Source: Thozetella sp. PMI_491
Lineage: Eukaryota > Ascomycota > Sordariomycetes > Chaetosphaeriales > Chaetosphaeriaceae
Direction of reading: 5' to 3'
Length of the DNA stretch: 64,000 nt
Assembly (NCBI GenBank): GCA_021432635.1
Contig: MU270111.1
Coordinates: forward strand, 1 to 64,000
Part shown: piece by piece, positions 33,849-46,200 of the stretch
How positions within the stretch are numbered: position 1 is the stretch's first letter
Layout: each line of letters opens with the position of its first letter
Made by a program: the position numbers and the translations under genes
The notes under the pieces: model-generated
The model's database searches: none
What the model saw: only the letters and a program-made list of their open reading frames with translations
Told to the model about the DNA's origin: nothing

Positions 33849-36535
33849 ATGGAGAATATCGAGAAGTCCATGATGAACTACAAACGCCTCCAAAGTCGGG
33901 CCAAAGCGAGTTCGAAATCGTCAGTATCCTGTCCACAATGCAACTTGGCCCTCAACGATGTTACGGAGACAGACTTTCGGCAGCACATGCAATCCCAACA
34001 TCCACGCCTCTTGGATGGAAAACCAAATGAGAAAGAAAAGCTTTTATCGGAATCATGGCAGGCTGCCGTCAAGATAGCGTCAAAAAGGTCGGTCCCACTT
34101 CTCACCTGACCCCGTCCCTCCATGCCCCTCTTGTGCTTATCATGCTGAAACTCGGGCTCAGATCCTCGGGAGCAAAAGCGTCATCGCCGCGGCAAGAGAT
34201 CCCCTCTCCGCGGGGCCGACAGAATGTCGCCGCCAGCGAGGATGGTTCTTCATTACAGAGAGGTGATTCACCAAGTCGGTCGCCGTCACGCCGTAGCACA
34301 AAGCCAATGCATGCCTCGTCGCCAGCGGCACCCCCCGTTGATAACCCTTCAGAATTTGATCGACTGCCACAACGGGGGAAGCTCTGGTCCCCGGATGATA
34401 CTCCGAGCAAGGCCTCTGGGGCTCGCCCGTCTAGAACTCAACGGAGCCAACCAGCATTTACAAGTAATTCACATGATGAAGACTCGACCTCAAAACTTAT
34501 TAAACAGCCCGAAACAAGACCAATCTCCCAAGACCAACTAGTTGCCGAGGTTAAAGGTATCTATGCCGGACTTGTTATGGTTGAGTCTAAGTGTATAGAA
34601 GTCTGCAGGTATGGATTTCCTCACCTTTCCCCCAGCTCGTGGCCCCTTTTTCTGGCCCTCCATCTCGCTTCGTCCCCTTTTCGCCGATTTCAAAAGTAGA
34701 AACGAGATCATGACATGGGAAACATGTCCACCCCTTGAGGTTTGCCCCGAAGGGACCTCGACTAACCCGGCCTGTATAGTTCTCAAAATGCGCAACATGA
34801 CATCAACGCCAATAAATTGAATAATGAACAATGGCAGGCGTTGATAGCGCTCCATCGCACCCTCCTTCACGAACATCACGACTTCTTTTTAGCATCGCAG
34901 CACCCTTCCGCTTCTCCCCCGCTGCGAAGGCTGGCCTCTAAGTACGCGATGCCGGCGAGGATGTGGAGGCACGGCATCCATAGGTTCGAAACAAACCCTC
35001 CTCTCTTTCCGCCGCACCCTCGTGGCTCTAGCGTTAACATTTCCCTCTTTCAGCTTTCTCGAGCTCTTAAGACATAGGCTCCCTGCATCCCTGGAGCATA
35101 TGCTTACGTTTATCTATCTGGCCTACTCTATGATGGCTCTCCTGTACGAAACTGTACCCACCTTCGAAGATACATGGATTGAGTGCCTTGGAGATCTCGG
35201 GCGCTACAGAATGGCCATCGAAGACGACGATATCAAGGACCGGGAGGTCTGGACAGTTGTTTCCCGCGGTTGGTATTCAAAGGCATCAGACAAGGCTCCT
35301 ACTACTGGGCGCCTCTACCACCACCTAGCGATCCTTGCCAGGCCTAATGCCTTGCAACAGCTGTACTATTACACCAAGTCGCTCTGTGTAGCCGTACCGT
35401 TTGTTTCGGCTCGTGAGAGCGTCATGACGCTCTTCGACCCTATCATGGCTTTGGCGTCTAATCACCAATCAAGGCTGCCGCCTCTCGAGCTGGCTTTCGT
35501 GAGGTGCCATGGTTGTATGTTCTCGGCTAAGTTCCCCGAGAAGCTTGAGCCTTCTATGGACGAATTTGTTTCTTCCCTGGACAGCCACATTGCCCGATCG
35601 GGTCGTAAATTCCTTGAAGCTGGGTAGGTGTATAATTTGACCTGGATCCCATGTCTTGGGTCAGCGCTAATGCGAGGTTCTGCAGCTACGACATTGCCAT
35701 CTCCAACGCCAACGCGGCCATGGGATACGGGCACGAAGACAATCCTATTTATAGGGAGATCAGGGAACTCGACCAGCCAGCAACATTTCAACCAGATTAC
35801 CACATGGAGGGCTCTGAGATCCGAGAGAAGCCTACTCCCACGCCCCTCTCGCCCGCCGACCTCAAGGTCCAGCAGGATCTGACTACCAACGCTGTTAGAC
35901 TCGCCAACCGCACCCATAACGTTGTCTTTAGAAGGTTTGGTGATACAAACATATTGCCGTACACACACGTAACGCTGGCGTTTGTTTATCATATGACACT
36001 CTATCCCGACAGTATGAGCCGCGATTTGGCACCGGATTTTCCTTGGAAGCTCTGTGCTGCTCACCTCAACACATTACTCAATACGTTGCTTTCCAGCCCA
36101 TCCATTAACGACGATATTCTTAAAAGAATCGAAGGAGATGCCTTCCCAGAAGCAGTTGGCGATATTTACGAAAGCCCGGAGCCGGAGCATGGCGGCTATA
36201 GCAACCGCCCGCGCCGGCCGCTTCCGGAGGACTTCGCGATGCGCGGCCTATTGTGGACCGACAAATATCTCCCAGACGAATATTTCTATGAGCGGATCGA
36301 CGACGAGGAGAAGTACTTTGAGGTCGCTAGCATGGCGGAACAGCGTCGCGAGCGGGTACTTTATCTTGGCTGCAAGATTGCGAAGGTCGGTGGTGGCCGT
36401 TATCTTCGGTATTCAAACCGTAGCTTTGGAGCCGGGCCGGAGTACGACATTGAACTTGAGGGCCTTCCCGAGCCTGCTGCGGAGAGCAAGGATCTTGGGG
36501 TCCTGCCCGATGCCACTGCTACAGTATCTCCGTGA
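33849..36535 (+). CDS. EST1/SMG7-type DNA/RNA-binding domain protein with N-terminal C2H2-like finger
   Basis: Five exons, 33849-34087, 34162-34608, 34780-34983, 35054-35623 and 35686-36535, give 769 residues. All four introns (74, 171, 70, 62 bp) are GT-AG and each restores frame; HGIHSFLELLRHRLP and FLEAGYDIAISNANAA span the last two joins. An N-terminal finger CPQC...H..H (C28, C31, H46, H51) is followed by a long Ser/Pro/Arg-rich disordered region (about 85-210). From about 215 onward a helical TPR-like and Est1 DNA/RNA-binding domain follows: RRLASKYAMPARMWRHGI, FEDTWIECLGDLGRYRMAIE, GRLYHHLAILARPNALQQL, LPYTHVTLAFVYHM, LPEDFAMRGLLW. This domain is shared by Est1, Ebs1 and SMG5/6/7, which act at telomeres or in nonsense-mediated decay. 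Filamentous fungi carry several paralogues; the role of this one is unknown. ATG context AGCCATGG is good. Confidence 0.88.
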
Positions 36536-37209
36536 ATGCAAGGACAAGATCTTAGCGGCAGCAGCAGCTGCAACAACACTCTCGCTACGGAGAGGTGAAG
36601 GTCCGCCTTCTGATGCTAATGCCATAATGCTTAGCAGCGCATTGTGAACAAGCGTGCTCACGGCATCAAATATGCCGCCAATCCTGACACAAGATTTGGC
36701 CAAGACGGGCAGAAGGAAGCAATTAATACCGTGCTTCCCAGTCAAGCATATTGAATGTTGAATGCAGAGTGGCACTGCGTCTCCGCAACCACTTCAAGCT
36801 TGCTACTAGAAGGACTGTACACACAGCATCAAAGTGAGCAGTTCAAGTCCAGCTCAGCGATTGTATCTTGCCAACAATCCGCCTCTGGCATCCACGCAAG
36901 GACTGCTGCTTGACATATATGTCCACACCCTTATACTATTTTTTTTGTCTTTTATTACATTCATTTCCCTTTATTTTTTTGGTGGGCGTCTAGGCTTCGA
37001 AAGCAATGCATCGGTGGCGTCCTTGGGTGGCATCTAGGTGTGTCGTAGACTGGAGTTGACGTCGGAGGTTGTATACACGCACAGCTGGAGAAGGACATGA
37101 AAACCGCATCCTCGGGAAAATGGCGTGAAAAGAGGAGCTTCCCGAGCCTGCAATTGCCTACTGAGCTCCGCATTGCCGACCCATTCATTGGAGTACATAC
37201 AACCTCTCT

Positions 37210-37226
37210 CCCCCCCCCCCCCCCCC
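37210..37226 (+). repeat. Poly-C tract of 17
   Basis: Seventeen consecutive C after a CTCTCT stretch, about 675 bases beyond the stop codon of the EST1-type gene. Non-coding. Confidence 0.9.
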
Positions 37227-40200
37227 GGGCACGGACCCATCTCGAGGCGGCAGTTGCAGTAATAATAATGAGCATAAATTAGATTGGTATGTAACCCACA
37301 ATGATGGAAAGCCTTTTAAGGCTCAGTGTGCTAAGGATTCTAATACAGATACTTGATGGACTGGTGCTGTGAGGCCATATGGCAAAGGGGGGCTCCTAGC
37401 CTCGCCTATCCAACGTCTGCGTGTGAATTTATGGAACAACCGAGTCAAGGCGTCTCCAAGCCATTTATGCTTGATCCCAACATAAGGTTTTGGTTTTCTT
37501 TCGGTGTAAAATATTGATGATTACCGACGCGTGATGAGTTACGACCGGTTGAGACTCTGAAGCTAAGACTTTTTTCCTTGTTGCTTGTGCCTTGCAGTTA
37601 GACCGGCCCTCTTCCATAGCCAATAAGCTTAGTTACTTCGATGACTCTTGCTTTTTCTAGAACCCCCCTTGTTTCTCACCGAAAACAGCGCCGCTGGGTG
37701 AGACCGAAAATAGGTGTCGTTGTGCCTATCGGGTTCTTGCATGCATCCCAATCCGGTGTTGGCCTCGTGCCTCAATGCCTCAATGTAGGAATGTGGACGA
37801 GGTATTAGCGGTACACAATATTCTCGTTCACATCAATGGTCATGCCAGGTGCATCTACTGGAAAGAGTACTCTCTGTGTGCGGATTAACCCTCCTCTGCA
37901 CTTTTGGAACCAAAGCTGCAATTCGGGAGCAGGGAATTTTCAATATCAGTTTGCAACTCGGTACCAAAAGTCCAGATACATTCAGCTTGTAGGCACTTGT
38001 CTCTCATATCGTTACACAGGGGTTATTGAAGGACAGTGCTTCAGAAACCCTAGAGTGGGACTCGAGCCCTGTCACTCTGGTTGGTTGTGTTTGTTTACAT
38101 GGACTCAGGGGGGAGTAAATGTGGAACCGCGGGAGTCAAGTGCAACTCAGGCAGAAGACAAGGCCTGGTTGTGTAGTCAGCCGCAGACCGGTTTCGCCAT
38201 CCTCAAGCAGAACTAACACCAAAAAGGACCGCGGCGGATTGCTTCCTTCCCATGTATGTGTAATACAATCTGATCACTAACTCCCTGGGGTCCTAGTCAT
38301 GGTCCCCCTCCATCCAGCCCCCTGCTCTGAGCAGTTGTCGATCGTACGAGCCAATACGCCATCCTTGTCGTGAGCGAGAGATGGTGGGCGTGTCATGAAC
38401 TCGCTGTCGAAGGGCGTCGAAGGTCCATCCAACAAGGAGTCGGGGAACTGCGCCAGCTTACCTGACGTCAGGCCCTCCTCAGCGGGATGCGCTTATCAAT
38501 CCTGCTGTTTCTTTCACTTCCTGGTCTTGCACCTTGACTCTTCCTCCAGGAGCTTAGCCTCGTTGCCTTAAAATTCACTTACAGACAGAGACTGCAATAA
38601 AATACGCCTCGGGCTAATCCCTCTCGAGCCGCGAAACACTTCGGTCAGCGTGGAGGGTAGAGAAAATTTTCTGTGCCCCTGACCCAACCGCTAGGCTCGT
38701 TTGTACAAAGAGTTATCCGTGCCAGATAATTTGCCATCCCTTCCACCCCCTTCTCCTACCTTCGCCTCTCGGCCACCCCCCTGATGGGTTAACCGATCGA
38801 ATTAGAAAGTTCTCTGCTGAGGCATCGTGGCGCTGGCCAACGCGCCACACCTTCTCGACTTCTCGGCCTCTCGACCGAGGTGAGCCTTGGCTTCGGCCGG
38901 ACCCTGTGCTGATTTTGGACTGTCTATACAGGGATTTGCTTGGCCCGACTCTCGGCCGCGCTTCTATCCTCATACAAGCAGGGCGGCGCCTCCTTCGCTG
39001 CCTCCCCGCCCAGTGCTTAAATGGAATCGGCATGCACGACATACGTCACCGAGCCCGTGCAACCATTGCCATATGGCTCCCTGGCTTGCCGCCTCTCCAC
39101 ACCGGAGTCGAGCTTAGGAGTCGATCAAGCAGGAGGCAACGGCGGGAGGGCCGACGTGCGTGGAGCTATTGCGTTCAGCGCAAGGTCCACCTCTGCCACG
39201 ATGCTCGGACTATGGGTGTCTAACGAAAAGGCGACCACGCTTTGGGCCAGCCGAATGCAAAGCCCTCCGCTTGCCGGACTGCCTCACTCGGTCTCCAGTG
39301 CAGGGTGCAGGGGGGGGGGGCACGCCGGAGGATCCGTCTGGCGGCATCCGATTCTTCTCTTGTCTACCTAGTTTTCCATCGTCCTGTCTTCTTCTCTATT
39401 CCTTTTTTCCTTTCTGCGTTGAATTCTATCCCCCCCCCCCCTCCGCCTTAATTATCGCGTAGTAGGAACGACCGAGTCCAGGATCTATCAATTGCGCTGG
39501 CCCCACCGAAGGAAAGGCTAGTTAGCCTGAGCCCTGACGAGTCGCAAGGCGTCCAGGGCAATGATGGAAGCCTGGGACGCCTCTTCCCTCCCGAGATTAG
39601 GCGCAACCCCGCCCCTTCTTCCCCTCTTGACTGGAACCTATGCAACACCTCGCCCTAACCCCCGTCGATGCTTTTTTAAAATTGTGGAAATCGATGCGGC
39701 CCGGCAGCCTTGGAAGCGACCAGATCTACATACCCACGTTGGCCATTAGTTCCCGGCCTATATTGGGAGATCTCACTTCCCACCCCGCCCTCCCCCCCCC
39801 GATAGCTTGCAGCCTGCCAGCGGGTTCTCTGGCCAAGACGTCAGATGAGCCCCAAAGAGGACATAACCGGCGTCCATTCACACTTTCACAACCAAGACGG
39901 ACCGGGGCGGTCAGTAGCACCGCGAGGCAGCATGCCTCCCGGCGCAATTCCTAGGCAGGCGATCGCGGCATCCGGGCATCCTGCCGCGAAGGCAAAGCCC
40001 GCCTGCCGCGTCCCTTGGGGGTCACTCCGTCTCAGCCCTCGGTCGCTTTGGGTCTAGCAGTTGCTTCGATATTGGCCCAGGTCTGGTGGAACCGCCGGGC
40101 ATTTCGGTGAGCAGGTCAGTTGGGGCGGTCCGCTGCGTGTGGAACGGCGCATATGCCTGCAGTCAGCTGCTCACGGCCCCGTTACACCCCAGCCGTCGGC

Positions 40201-43200
40201 TGCCTGCGAAGGGCCTCACCCGAAGGCTCTCACCGCCGCCCCCAGCAGCGCAAGCCCTTCTTCTCTTGCGGTTTAAGCCCGCACAAGCTGAGATGTTGAC
40301 TTTTGGCTTATTTGGGAGAGTAGGCGGTACGTGGCGTGCCGCTTTGTTGTTGGGTGGCTGCCTGCCTGCCGCGGCGTCGCCTTAACCGCCGCAGCCACAA
40401 CCCAGTGGTTTCCAATCGGATAGCTCCTGTTTTGCCTTGCAGGTCTCTAGCATTGGAAGACCCTGTGCTGTGCGCCGAAGCCCGGCAGCCTCTGCGTCCT
40501 CGTTTAGCGCAGTGCAACCTACCTTACATACCTACTTATAGGAACTATGTGCCGCACCCGGGATTTTTTTTAAAAAATTTTTTTACAATGTATTTTCTCG
40601 CGGGCGCCTGTTGCGAGGGAAGCCAATTTGAAACAGACAGCCTTACTTTCCGAAGCGAACCAATGCTCGCTGCAGCGACTTCTACACTACGCCGCTCTAG
40701 GGCAGCTCACGGTGTCTTACCAACAGGACCATGCTCCATGACATAGCAGGCGTTGACGATTGCCGCTTCTTTTCTTGGGCTGACTTTCCTTTGTGCACAA
40801 ATCCGCGGCAGGCTGTTAGCTATGCACGGACTGCCCAATAATGTACACTAATTCATCCCAGCCTACCTCTCATCCACTATTTTCTTATCTCCCCCTCTCC
40901 CTTCCAACCCCCCTCCAATGCCCCCCCGCCCAAGAGATGAGAGGGGGGATTTCAGAGAGCTCCCGAGTTTCTGCCTCGTAACGCTTATGCGGCCGATCAG
41001 TCAACAAGACGAGATCTTGGGGGAGAGCCAAACAGCTCGCGCGGGGTCGTCTAGCTGATGCACCTTTGCTTCTGGGACTGGGTGGGGGAGCGATTTTCAT
41101 GCCATACTAGCAGCGCCCGCGTCCAAGATGTGCAACTTTACCCTATCGATCGTCATGAGGATGAAGACCAACTGCATTCCTTCATTCACACGAGGCAACC
41201 AGCCTAGCTATCGAAGGACGCTCATTCATCGAGCTGGACCCCCCTCATTTGCAATGTAGAACTCCGATCGTCCGAAAGGGCTGCATAGAAAGGCTCTCGT
41301 TTAGGCACAGAGCCGGCAAGACTCGAGTGGGCGTGCTCGATCGAAGTTTCGATGGGGAGATCTAACTTCCGTGAGAGGCAATTTGCTATTGGCTGGGTTG
41401 ACCGAGAGTGTAACAACACAAGCGCGTCATGGCCAAAATTATGCCGGGGCATGGCATGGCGGGTCTGGAGATTTGATACCATTCTTTCTTCTCCTCAGGC
41501 GCCCGTCGTGACAAAACACGGGCGGTTGCAAGCACTCTGATTGCAGGCACTCTGGTTGCCTTCTTTCCTCCTACTCGGCGAGTTGAGGGGGGGGGGGCCG
41601 GGGGGCGTATCGGACGGCACGAGGCGGCTGAGGGGCATTATGCCTCGCGTTGGAGGACGCAGAGAGGCAAGGAAGCGGCCGGAAGGTGGGGGGCCGAGAA
41701 GGTGGTTATTTCGGCCCCCTTTGGCGCAAGGCTCTGGCACCCCAGGCAGGGTACACCAGCTCGGTCTCGTTGCCCAGCAGGATCGTAACAGGACGCCAAC
41801 ATGGTGCAGCTCTGCGAGTGGGCAAGCTCCTCTCCCTCCTCTAGGATGCAGCACCGCCCAATTCCCGATACCAACTCTTAAGAGCAGCCAGTCAGGACAG
41901 GGGCGTGGTTAGACCTCGCAGAACGACGTCAGTGCTTCTTTAAGCGAGAGGTGGGTATTCCTGCAACGAAGCGTAGTGACCTGAGGCCGAAGCATGGCGC
42001 TAGCAGACGAAGGGTATGGCGGCCCAAGCACCGAGAAGTCTCTGGCCGAGGCCAGACACTCTGGGGAAGACCACTGTCTGGGAGGAAGACAATTCGATCC
42101 ATTAGCGATGACTCTTATGCCAAGGCAGAGCTTGGCTCTGGGGCCCTCAACTGTGACCGGACCCGGCCATATCGGCCGAGGGGCGACGGCCGAACCACGG
42201 AAACGTGAGGTTCATATAGTAGCTGCTGTGCCAGGGCCGCATAGTAGAGAGGACATGGTGCTCAGTGCATGCATGGTGTGTCTCGACACCTCCCGACTGA
42301 TACGTCAAAGTGGAAGTCGGGAGGCAGTTTAGCTGACGGGAGAAGTATAGAAAGACGGATGATGGGCGGACGTTGGGCTTTTGTAAGAACAGGCCCCACA
42401 GCTTGTGCTACTGCTGTAGTTTGGGGGTCACAGGGGCTGAAAGCACTATCTGACAGCGTGACGTCAGTGCTGACCCCGCTGTGGGACTAGGCGGAGACAG
42501 GGCCCTGGTGTCCCAAGGCGCCGGAATCTGGGGGCGGGTATGGGGGCCTGCCTCCTTAGGGGGGGAGGGATAGTTAAACAACAACACCACGCAAGAGGAA
42601 AAAGGGGGGTAAGGGGGACAGAGAGAAGTCCCCGGGCACGTGGCAAAAGTCTCGAAGGCACCAGATGCCATCCTCTTATATTTCTAGCACAACTCTCCCG
42701 CCCGGCGGCTAGGCTACCTATCTGATAAAGACCGCGGAACTAGCTCTATTCTGAACGGCCTGTACACACCCAGGGCGCCGGCGTGCGTGCCGGTCGCACC
42801 CACCCATCCTTCCTGGTGCACATAGGCCCTCGTGTCTTTAATTCGCCACAGTACGACCGGCCTCGGGCACCCGCCGTCGTTGGCCAAGCGCGCGATCCCC
42901 AGTTACACATGGACCCCCGCGCAATTAGCTCGGCGACACACGCGCTGTCGTTCCAACGCCAAGGCCATGCAGCCATGCAGCCATGCCGTCGCATATATAG
43001 CCCCTTTCAAGCTCATAGGCCCCTTTCCCGTGTCGACCGTAACCTGGGAGATCTCACCGTCTCGATGCGAAGGGCGGCCTGTCCTCCGCAAGGACCGGCC
43101 TAGCAATATACTTCCTTGAGCGCCGCCCGATTCGCTAGCAGACGAGAACGATGGTGAGCACGAATCGCAAAACGCCCTGGTCCCGTATGTCCCACCTGTT

Positions 43201-46200
43201 GTCGAAGACACTTATAGAGCTCGCCAGCGGCGGTCTTGCTCTTGTCTGGCCCACTGCTGCGTGGCTACTTGCACACAGCAACACTGCATCGCCCGAGCAC
43301 CACAGCAGGGCCGCGCCCCTCTTCCCAAGAGAGCAGTTGCCAGGGCTAATGATGGGCAACAGCCTCCAATCACGCGCAGCTGCCAGCGGCCGAGACTTGC
43401 GAGCAGGCCTTTCGCGGCCGTGACACAGCAGGCCTAGTGCGCCCCCCTCACCTGAGTTGGTGCGATTCCTTGGCTAGAAGGCCACGGCCGAAGAGTCATA
43501 GTCTCCGAGATCGGGTGTTCCTTTGGTGACCAGCCCAAAGGGCAACCATCTCTGCTTCTACGGCTCTCTTAAGACGGGCGATTCGACTTTGGATGCCGAC
43601 CTCGGCCCCCATGTGGCGCCCAAAAGTTTGCAGGAGATAGAGGATCGCCAGGGCCGGGCTGATATCTCGGTGCATGCTGCAGTGAGCGTAATCCTGGGCT
43701 ATCGTGGAGCACAGCCTGGACGAGGCACCCACTTAGAACCTGGTTGTCCAAGTGGGCGCTGGGTTCCAAGGAGGAACTGGTGTATCAAGTCCTAATTTGA
43801 GGGCCCAGATTCGATAGCATGAGGATAGAGCCCGACGAGTGAAGAGAATTCCGCCAGGGTAATCGTTAAGATCACGGCTAGAATACTACATGTGCCGGCA
43901 ATGTTGAGCAAAAAAGAAGGATATGGGAGGAGATTAAATGACGACATGGCGTTGTGAGTACAACCTTGCTCCTTACTGCAGCGATGTTCACAGTGGGGAC
44001 AACACACCTAAGTTTCCCAGCCTGCTCATCGGGGGCCACCCGTGATATCTCGAGCAGGAGCGCGCCGCCACCAGAGAAGCCCGCACTCTTCACTTCGCAC
44101 CGAAAGCGTGCGCGCGCAACAATCTATCCCAAACCCCAGCTGCAAGTGCCGAATCTTGCCTCGATTGTCTCGCGTGAGTAAAGGGAGCACTGCATGTTCG
44201 GGTCGTAAAGCAGATGGTTGGGTCTCTCTGCTCGCAAGAGCGCTGTCGTGTGACATTTCGTGAGAACAGTTGGCCGAGATCACGCTGATCATTCTGTGCT
44301 AGGCACGGCCGACATCAGTGGCGGCCATGTGGCTCACAATCGACCTAAGCGGTGTTGACCGGTGAACCCTGATCTTGCAGCCGCGGCCGAATCGACAATA
44401 ATCCGTTCTCGCTTGTCCACTTCATGTAGAGCCGGCGTGGTTAGCTCAATGAAAAACTCGTTCCTCTCAGATCTGGGAATCACTTGAGCAGCAAATAGCC
44501 ATCACAGGAGTAGGCAACAGGATTTATACCCGTACTCAGCATTGCCCGATAGACAAGAGGCTGGCCATAGCATCAATAGAATTGGAAACTAATCCTATGC
44601 AGAATTATATCCGTAGCGCTTTGGCTCTGCCCAGGCAGTCTCATAGCATTGCTCAGTCGAAACGTTCCCAGCCGGCAGTTGCTAGAGGCCCTCGCCTCTG
44701 CTCGAAAAATAAAGTGTTCCACGGCATATGCCGCTAGCCTTGACCTGTAGAGGCAAGATGAGCTGGATCTGGACATTTGCTGCACTGGAGACCGTATTAT
44801 CGAGGATGAATGAGTTATGTCCGGCCAAAACTAAACTCTGCCAACGCGACCTTCGGTTAGCAGGTCGATTTGAGCAAATTTGCTTGTGAGACAGACGGAG
44901 CTCTCCCAGGCGCAATTGCGCAGCCAAAGATCGAGCCAGGGTCACTTGACTGGGCTGTTGACTCCATGCCAAGACACTTCCGCCTCATGTCTCTATTCTA
45001 ACCAGGGATGGGAAACAAAGTGCAGAGGAACATTTTGCCTCATCTGAAGCGATTGGGGCTTGTTCAAGGGCGGTGGCCCTGGACTGGCGCCGCCTCATAT
45101 TCCTAAGAAAGCACTGAGTGTTTCTCCAGGGGAACAGGAGCATAGTGATTTGGTCCACAAACGACGCACACACGTGATCTTAACTTGAACACTTCGATTC
45201 CTTGATGGGGTTTACAAGATCAAGACCGGGCGACTCTCCAAGGTCTTTGGAAAGCCACGCCAACCAGACACTCATCTGGGAGGTACCTAGACCCGGACCA
45301 CCGACAAAAGACTCTCGTTTCTCGGTCAGGGTTCCAGGGTTCCAGGGTTTGGCGTCTTGGAGGGAGAGCAGCTTGTTGTCTTCCTTGAGGCTTGCTGGTA
45401 AGTGCGGCTTTCGGCGGCAGTCTGCTCGGGCGCGATCCGGTGGCCGCCTGCTTATATCGACCTTGGATCGGCGGGCATGCCTGAAGAAAGCTCTCGCCTC
45501 GATTCTCAATCTACGATGCTTTCAGCCACTCAAAAAATTCGCGCATTGTAATTCTGCCGTGCCAATGTTGCCGCCGCAGCAAGCCCTAGTTGTGCGTTAA
45601 GACTCGGCCTAGAGAAGCTCGAAGTCGACATGTCATTAGGTGAGATCCTTGCCACGTAGGACAAACAACGCAATGCGGTCGACCGGGGAGTGGTCTGTCG
45701 TCTAAGCTTGTGTTATAAAGCGGGAGCCGACTGAAACGGCCTCGACCGGGGAGGAGACAGACTTGGGTTAGGCTCCAAGTACTGTACACGCTCGGTACGA
45801 AGTGCATGCCCGCCGGGGCAAGAGCGTCTTAAACCTGGCAGGTGCCGGTGGTTTTGGCGATCGCCTGTAGCGGGTGGACCGACAACAAGGCGCACGGCCA
45901 CGATGAAATCCCGGCGCCGGCCCCGGTGGCATTGCTTCTGCAGCTTGGAAAGTCGTGGGCTGTGACCAGAACGCCTCGCCCGGCTAAAGGGACTCTCATT
46001 TTGCGTCAACGTCGCGGGGGCGAGGAGACACGTATGCTGCCGACCCCTATGCGTCAATGGGCACCCAACGATACAATACGCTGGAACTGGCGGTGAGCAC
46101 GTAGCAATTCCAAATTGAAGCTGCGTACTGAGCAAGGATGCAGAGCAAACTAGCACAAATGTGGAGATGCAGGCGCCGCCTATGTGCCGATCCAGGTTGC

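Noticed and set aside
44430-44500. tRNA-like 5' start (GCCGGCGTGGTTAGCTCAATG)
   Set aside because: No TPsiC arm or acceptor complement follows within 100 bases.
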